Source: Pseudomonas sp. 31-12 | GTDB lineage: Bacteria; Pseudomonadota; Gammaproteobacteria; Pseudomonadales; Pseudomonadaceae | Length of the DNA: 64,000 bases | Assembly (NCBI RefSeq): GCF_003151075.1 | Contig: NZ_CP029482.1 | Span: 2,852,001 to 2,916,000, forward strand | Direction of reading: 5' to 3' | Shown here: one piece after another, positions 62,200-64,000 of the stretch | Layout of the letters: every line of letters begins with the position of its first letter | Position numbering within the stretch: the first letter of the stretch is position 1 | Program-made: the position numbers and the translations under genes | Notes under the pieces: model-generated | Seen by the model: only the letters and a program-made list of their open reading frames with translations | The model's database searches: none | What the model was told of the DNA's origin: nothing

Positions 62200-62340
62200 G
62201 GAGGGGTACTCGCAGGGTTTTTGGGGTCTTTTCAGTAAAGCATCAAACCCTGTGGCGAGAGAGCGCCGGTGATGAGGGGGTTACCTGTGATGCAAGGCCC
62301 ACCTGAAATGAAAGCCCTACCCGTGGCGCAGGGATTTACC

Positions 62341-62473
62341 TGTGGCGAGGGAGCTTGCTCCCGCTCGACTGCGCAGCAGTCGTAAACCCTGTGCATGCGG
62401 TGTACCTGAATGACCGCAGTTGCAGGTTTTGGGGCCGCTTCGCGACCCAGCGGGAGCAAGCTCCCTCGCCACA
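62341..62473. repeat. REPIN-like palindrome, class A
   Basis: Same family as 7804-7915 and 15714-15845. The core TTTTGGGGCCGCTTCGC is conserved. It separates the LysR gene from the DUF6124-like gene's 3' end. Confidence 0.85.
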
Positions 62474-62484
62474 GAAAGCGGCGC

Positions 62485-62844
62485 TTATTTGGGCAGATCA
62501 ATCTTGTCCAACACCCGGTTCGCGGTGATCTCCGCCACCATGATGCTGTTGGAGATACCCAGCAGGGCGTAGCGCGACTCTCCCTCCAGGTGATCCACCA
62601 ACTGATGGACCATCACGTCGACCGAGGCGAGTATTTCGACCAGATAGACCGCCAGGGTTTCGGCCGTGGCCTCGGGGTCTACGGAGAACAGGGTGCTGCG
62701 GGTTCGCGGGGTGGCTTTGATGTCGGCGTTCGATGGGAAGTGGAAGTCGAGGGCTCGCTCGGCGGCCTCGTTGAGTTTTTTTGAATCGGGTTCATACGGG
62801 GATGCCGGATCGGCGTCCGGTGGGTTGGGCGTTACTTTGAACAT
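62485..62844 (-). CDS. DUF6124-family protein
   Basis: 119 residues. The N terminus MFKVTPNPPDADPASPYEPD and SKKLNEAAERALDFHF are the hallmark of DUF6124 (formerly DUF3077-related) proteins of Pseudomonas. The C-terminal helical part is ETLAVYLVEILASVDVMVHQLV. AAGGGAAGC precedes the ATG. Function unknown. The 5' untranslated region holds a structured RNA element (see 62901-62980). Confidence 0.85.
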   Translation of the reverse strand: MFKVTPNPPDADPASPYEPDSKKLNEAAERALDFHFPSNADIKATPRTRSTLFSVDPEATAETLAVYLVEILASVDVMVHQLVDHLEGESRYALLGISNSIMVAEITANRVLDKIDLPK

Positions 62845-62900
62845 AGATGCTTCCCTTTTGTAGTAGGGGCCGCAACCATCTCGCGACTAAACGAGGGGGT

Positions 62901-62980
62901 GGCAGCCGTGCGCAAGTTAGTCGACCGGCAAGGAAAAGCAAAAATCCGGCGCGTCCGAAGACGCCTTGCGCACAGCTGCC
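62901..62980 (-). ncRNA. Structured leader RNA candidate (three-way junction)
   Basis: Read on the minus strand: GGCAGCTGTGCGCAAG (62980-62965) pairs with CTTGCGCACGGCTGCC (62916-62901), 15 Watson-Crick pairs and one G-U of 16. Inside, GCGTC-TTCG-GACGC (62964-62951) forms a UUCG tetraloop hairpin. Next, GCCGG and CCGGT close a third arm (about 62951-62923). It ends 57 bp before the DUF6124-like start, so it would be part of that mRNA's 5' UTR. Ligand or partner unknown. Confidence 0.65.
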
Positions 62981-63332
62981 ATAAAGTACAGGCGAATACC
63001 TGACTGACAATGCTCATGCGACCGCTTTAACTTAGCCGGGCGACTAAACCCGATCACTGATGGGCAGTGACGGGAATCAAGTTACCGAGCAGCCCCAAGG
63101 CGCACAAGCCGGCGGATTCTGGCGCAGCCGTAGGCAACGGCGCAAGGTTTTGTAGCTTTCAGGAAGTATCTTTGAGGGCGTTTAAACAAGCGCTGTTTCG
63201 GTGTTAAACAGGCGAGCGCGACAGGACCTATTCATCCACCCATCATCCCCTCGCCACAGGGGTTTTGTGAACTCCAGACATTGAGGTTTTGCAGGCCAAA
63301 AGGTTTTTGATCGCTCCCACGCGTGGGAACGA
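62981..63332. other. Intergenic region, promoter and a short REP-like palindrome
   Basis: It holds the presumed promoter of the leader RNA and DUF6124-like gene. A CGACTAAAC repeat occurs at 63042 and 62884, with inverse GTTAGTCG at 62916. Near 63313-63334, CGCTCCCACGCGTGGGAACG is a palindrome common between Pseudomonas genes. No convincing open frame. Confidence 0.5.
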
Positions 63333-64000
63333 TCAATGCGGGCCCGGCTCGGTCAGCACCTTCCTGAACGTCTCCACCAACGGCCGCAAATTGATCCGGT
63401 GCCACGCTGCCCACAAGGGCGTGGTAAACGAAATCCACGGCACTTCCCGCAACACCACGCCCGGCGGTGCGTTGCGGCTCAAGCCTTTCTGAATCATCGC
63501 AATCCCCAGCCCCGACGCCACCAGCCCCAACGCGGTGAAAGGCTCGGTGGCTTCCATGCGAATGTCCGGGGTGAAACCGGCGCGGATGCAGGCGCTGACG
63601 AAGTCTTCGCGGCTGGCGCAATTCTGGCGGTGTTGCACGCCGATCCATTCCTGATCGGCCAGGTCCGCCGGGGTCAGCGTGGCCTGCAGGGCCAGGGGAT
63701 GGTGTTCGGGCAGGGCCAGCAGCATCGGGTCGTCCAGCACTTGAAAACCCAGCAGGTCCGGGTCATCGGCGACGGGCGGTTCACTGACCAGCGCGATATC
63801 CAGACTACGCTGGCGCAGGCCTTCGAGTTGTTCGGCGGAGCTCAGGTTGTACAGCGCAACGTGCACGCTCGGTCGGTCGACGCGCAGCACCCGCAAGGCA
63901 TTGGGCAACACGCCGGCGTGCATGGCATTCTCGATGTAGCCGATGCACAAGCCGCCTTCTTCGCCGCGACCGAGGCGTTTGCCCAGGGATTCGAGGCGGC
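63333..64000 (-). CDS. LysR-family regulator, C-terminal part (cut by window edge)
   Basis: The frame runs from beyond 64000 to the stop at 63333, giving about 222 residues. It contains the effector-binding domain: LCIGYIENAMHAGVLPNALR, LRQRSLDIALVSEPP, LALPEHHPLALQATLT, MEATEPFTALGLVASGLGIAM. The helix-turn-helix portion lies outside the window. The CbbR/BenM-like subgroup is possible. Targets unknown. Confidence 0.88.
   Translation of the reverse strand, partial: RLESLGKRLGRGEEGGLCIGYIENAMHAGVLPNALRVLRVDRPSVHVALYNLSSAEQLEGLRQRSLDIALVSEPPVADDPDLLGFQVLDDPMLLALPEHHPLALQATLTPADLADQEWIGVQHRQNCASREDFVSACIRAGFTPDIRMEATEPFTALGLVASGLGIAMIQKGLSRNAPPGVVLREVPWISFTTPLWAAWHRINLRPLVETFRKVLTEPGPH

Noticed and set aside
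1..64000. CRISPR array or prophage
   Set aside because: No regularly spaced identical repeats with unique spacers, and no integrase, terminase, capsid or portal-like proteins. The only dispersed repeats are REP/REPIN types.

Overview
The window reads as a stretch of chromosome from a fluorescent-group Pseudomonas. It is GC-rich and densely coding. It carries catechol/benzoate genes in the Pseudomonas arrangement, Pseudomonas-type REP/REPIN palindromes between genes, and many small proteins typical of that genus (DUF2790, DUF3087, DUF6124-like). No phage, integrase, insertion sequence, CRISPR array or rRNA was found. There is one tRNA, tRNA-Ser(UGA).

Layout. 1-10.8 kb is housekeeping and signalling: a two-component pair (kinase cut by the window edge), a DUF2790 protein, PpnN, a Cache-type diguanylate cyclase, AzlC/AzlD, an SRAP protease and a polysaccharide-deacetylase lipoprotein. 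11.0-19.7 kb is a complete benzoate-to-muconolactone module: catR divergent from catB-catC-catA, then benR and benABCD. Perfect tandem BenR/XylS boxes precede benA and CatR-type palindromes lie between catR and catB. 19.7-25.4 kb is an accessory-looking patch of very small genes plus decayed gene remnants. 25.5-30.1 kb holds a PotE-like antiporter with a periplasmic binding protein, then an AraC regulator co-transcribed with a degenerate GGDEF protein. 30.4-37.1 kb is a self-contained phytate/phosphate scavenging locus: TonB-dependent receptor, beta-propeller phytase and a private ExbB-ExbD-TonB set, with Pho-box-like repeats before both the receptor gene and exbB.

37.1-47.5 kb is the most unusual region. 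A LysR gene is divergent from eight co-directional genes: MFS exporter, a protein with heme-oxygenase-like (HDO) His/Glu patterns, ATP-grasp ligase, AbrB-type membrane protein, 4-hydroxy-2-oxoacid aldolase, acylating aldehyde dehydrogenase, PLP aminotransferase and an FAD/NAD(P)-binding protein. I infer a biosynthetic cluster for a small amino-acid-derived metabolite, possibly built on a gamma-hydroxy-alpha-amino acid. I do not recognise it as a described pathway.

47.7-52.0 kb has two AraC regulators, two SDR enzymes and an Atu4866-like protein. 52.1-64 kb returns to core-like genes: tRNA-Ser, YccA-like, Lrp, DMT exporter, FUSC, aldehyde dehydrogenase, DyP peroxidase, Gfo/Idh/MocA, DinB, LysR, a DUF6124-like protein behind a structured leader RNA candidate, and a truncated LysR at the edge. 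A deletion scar at 57.96-58.52 kb joins fragments of unrelated genes.
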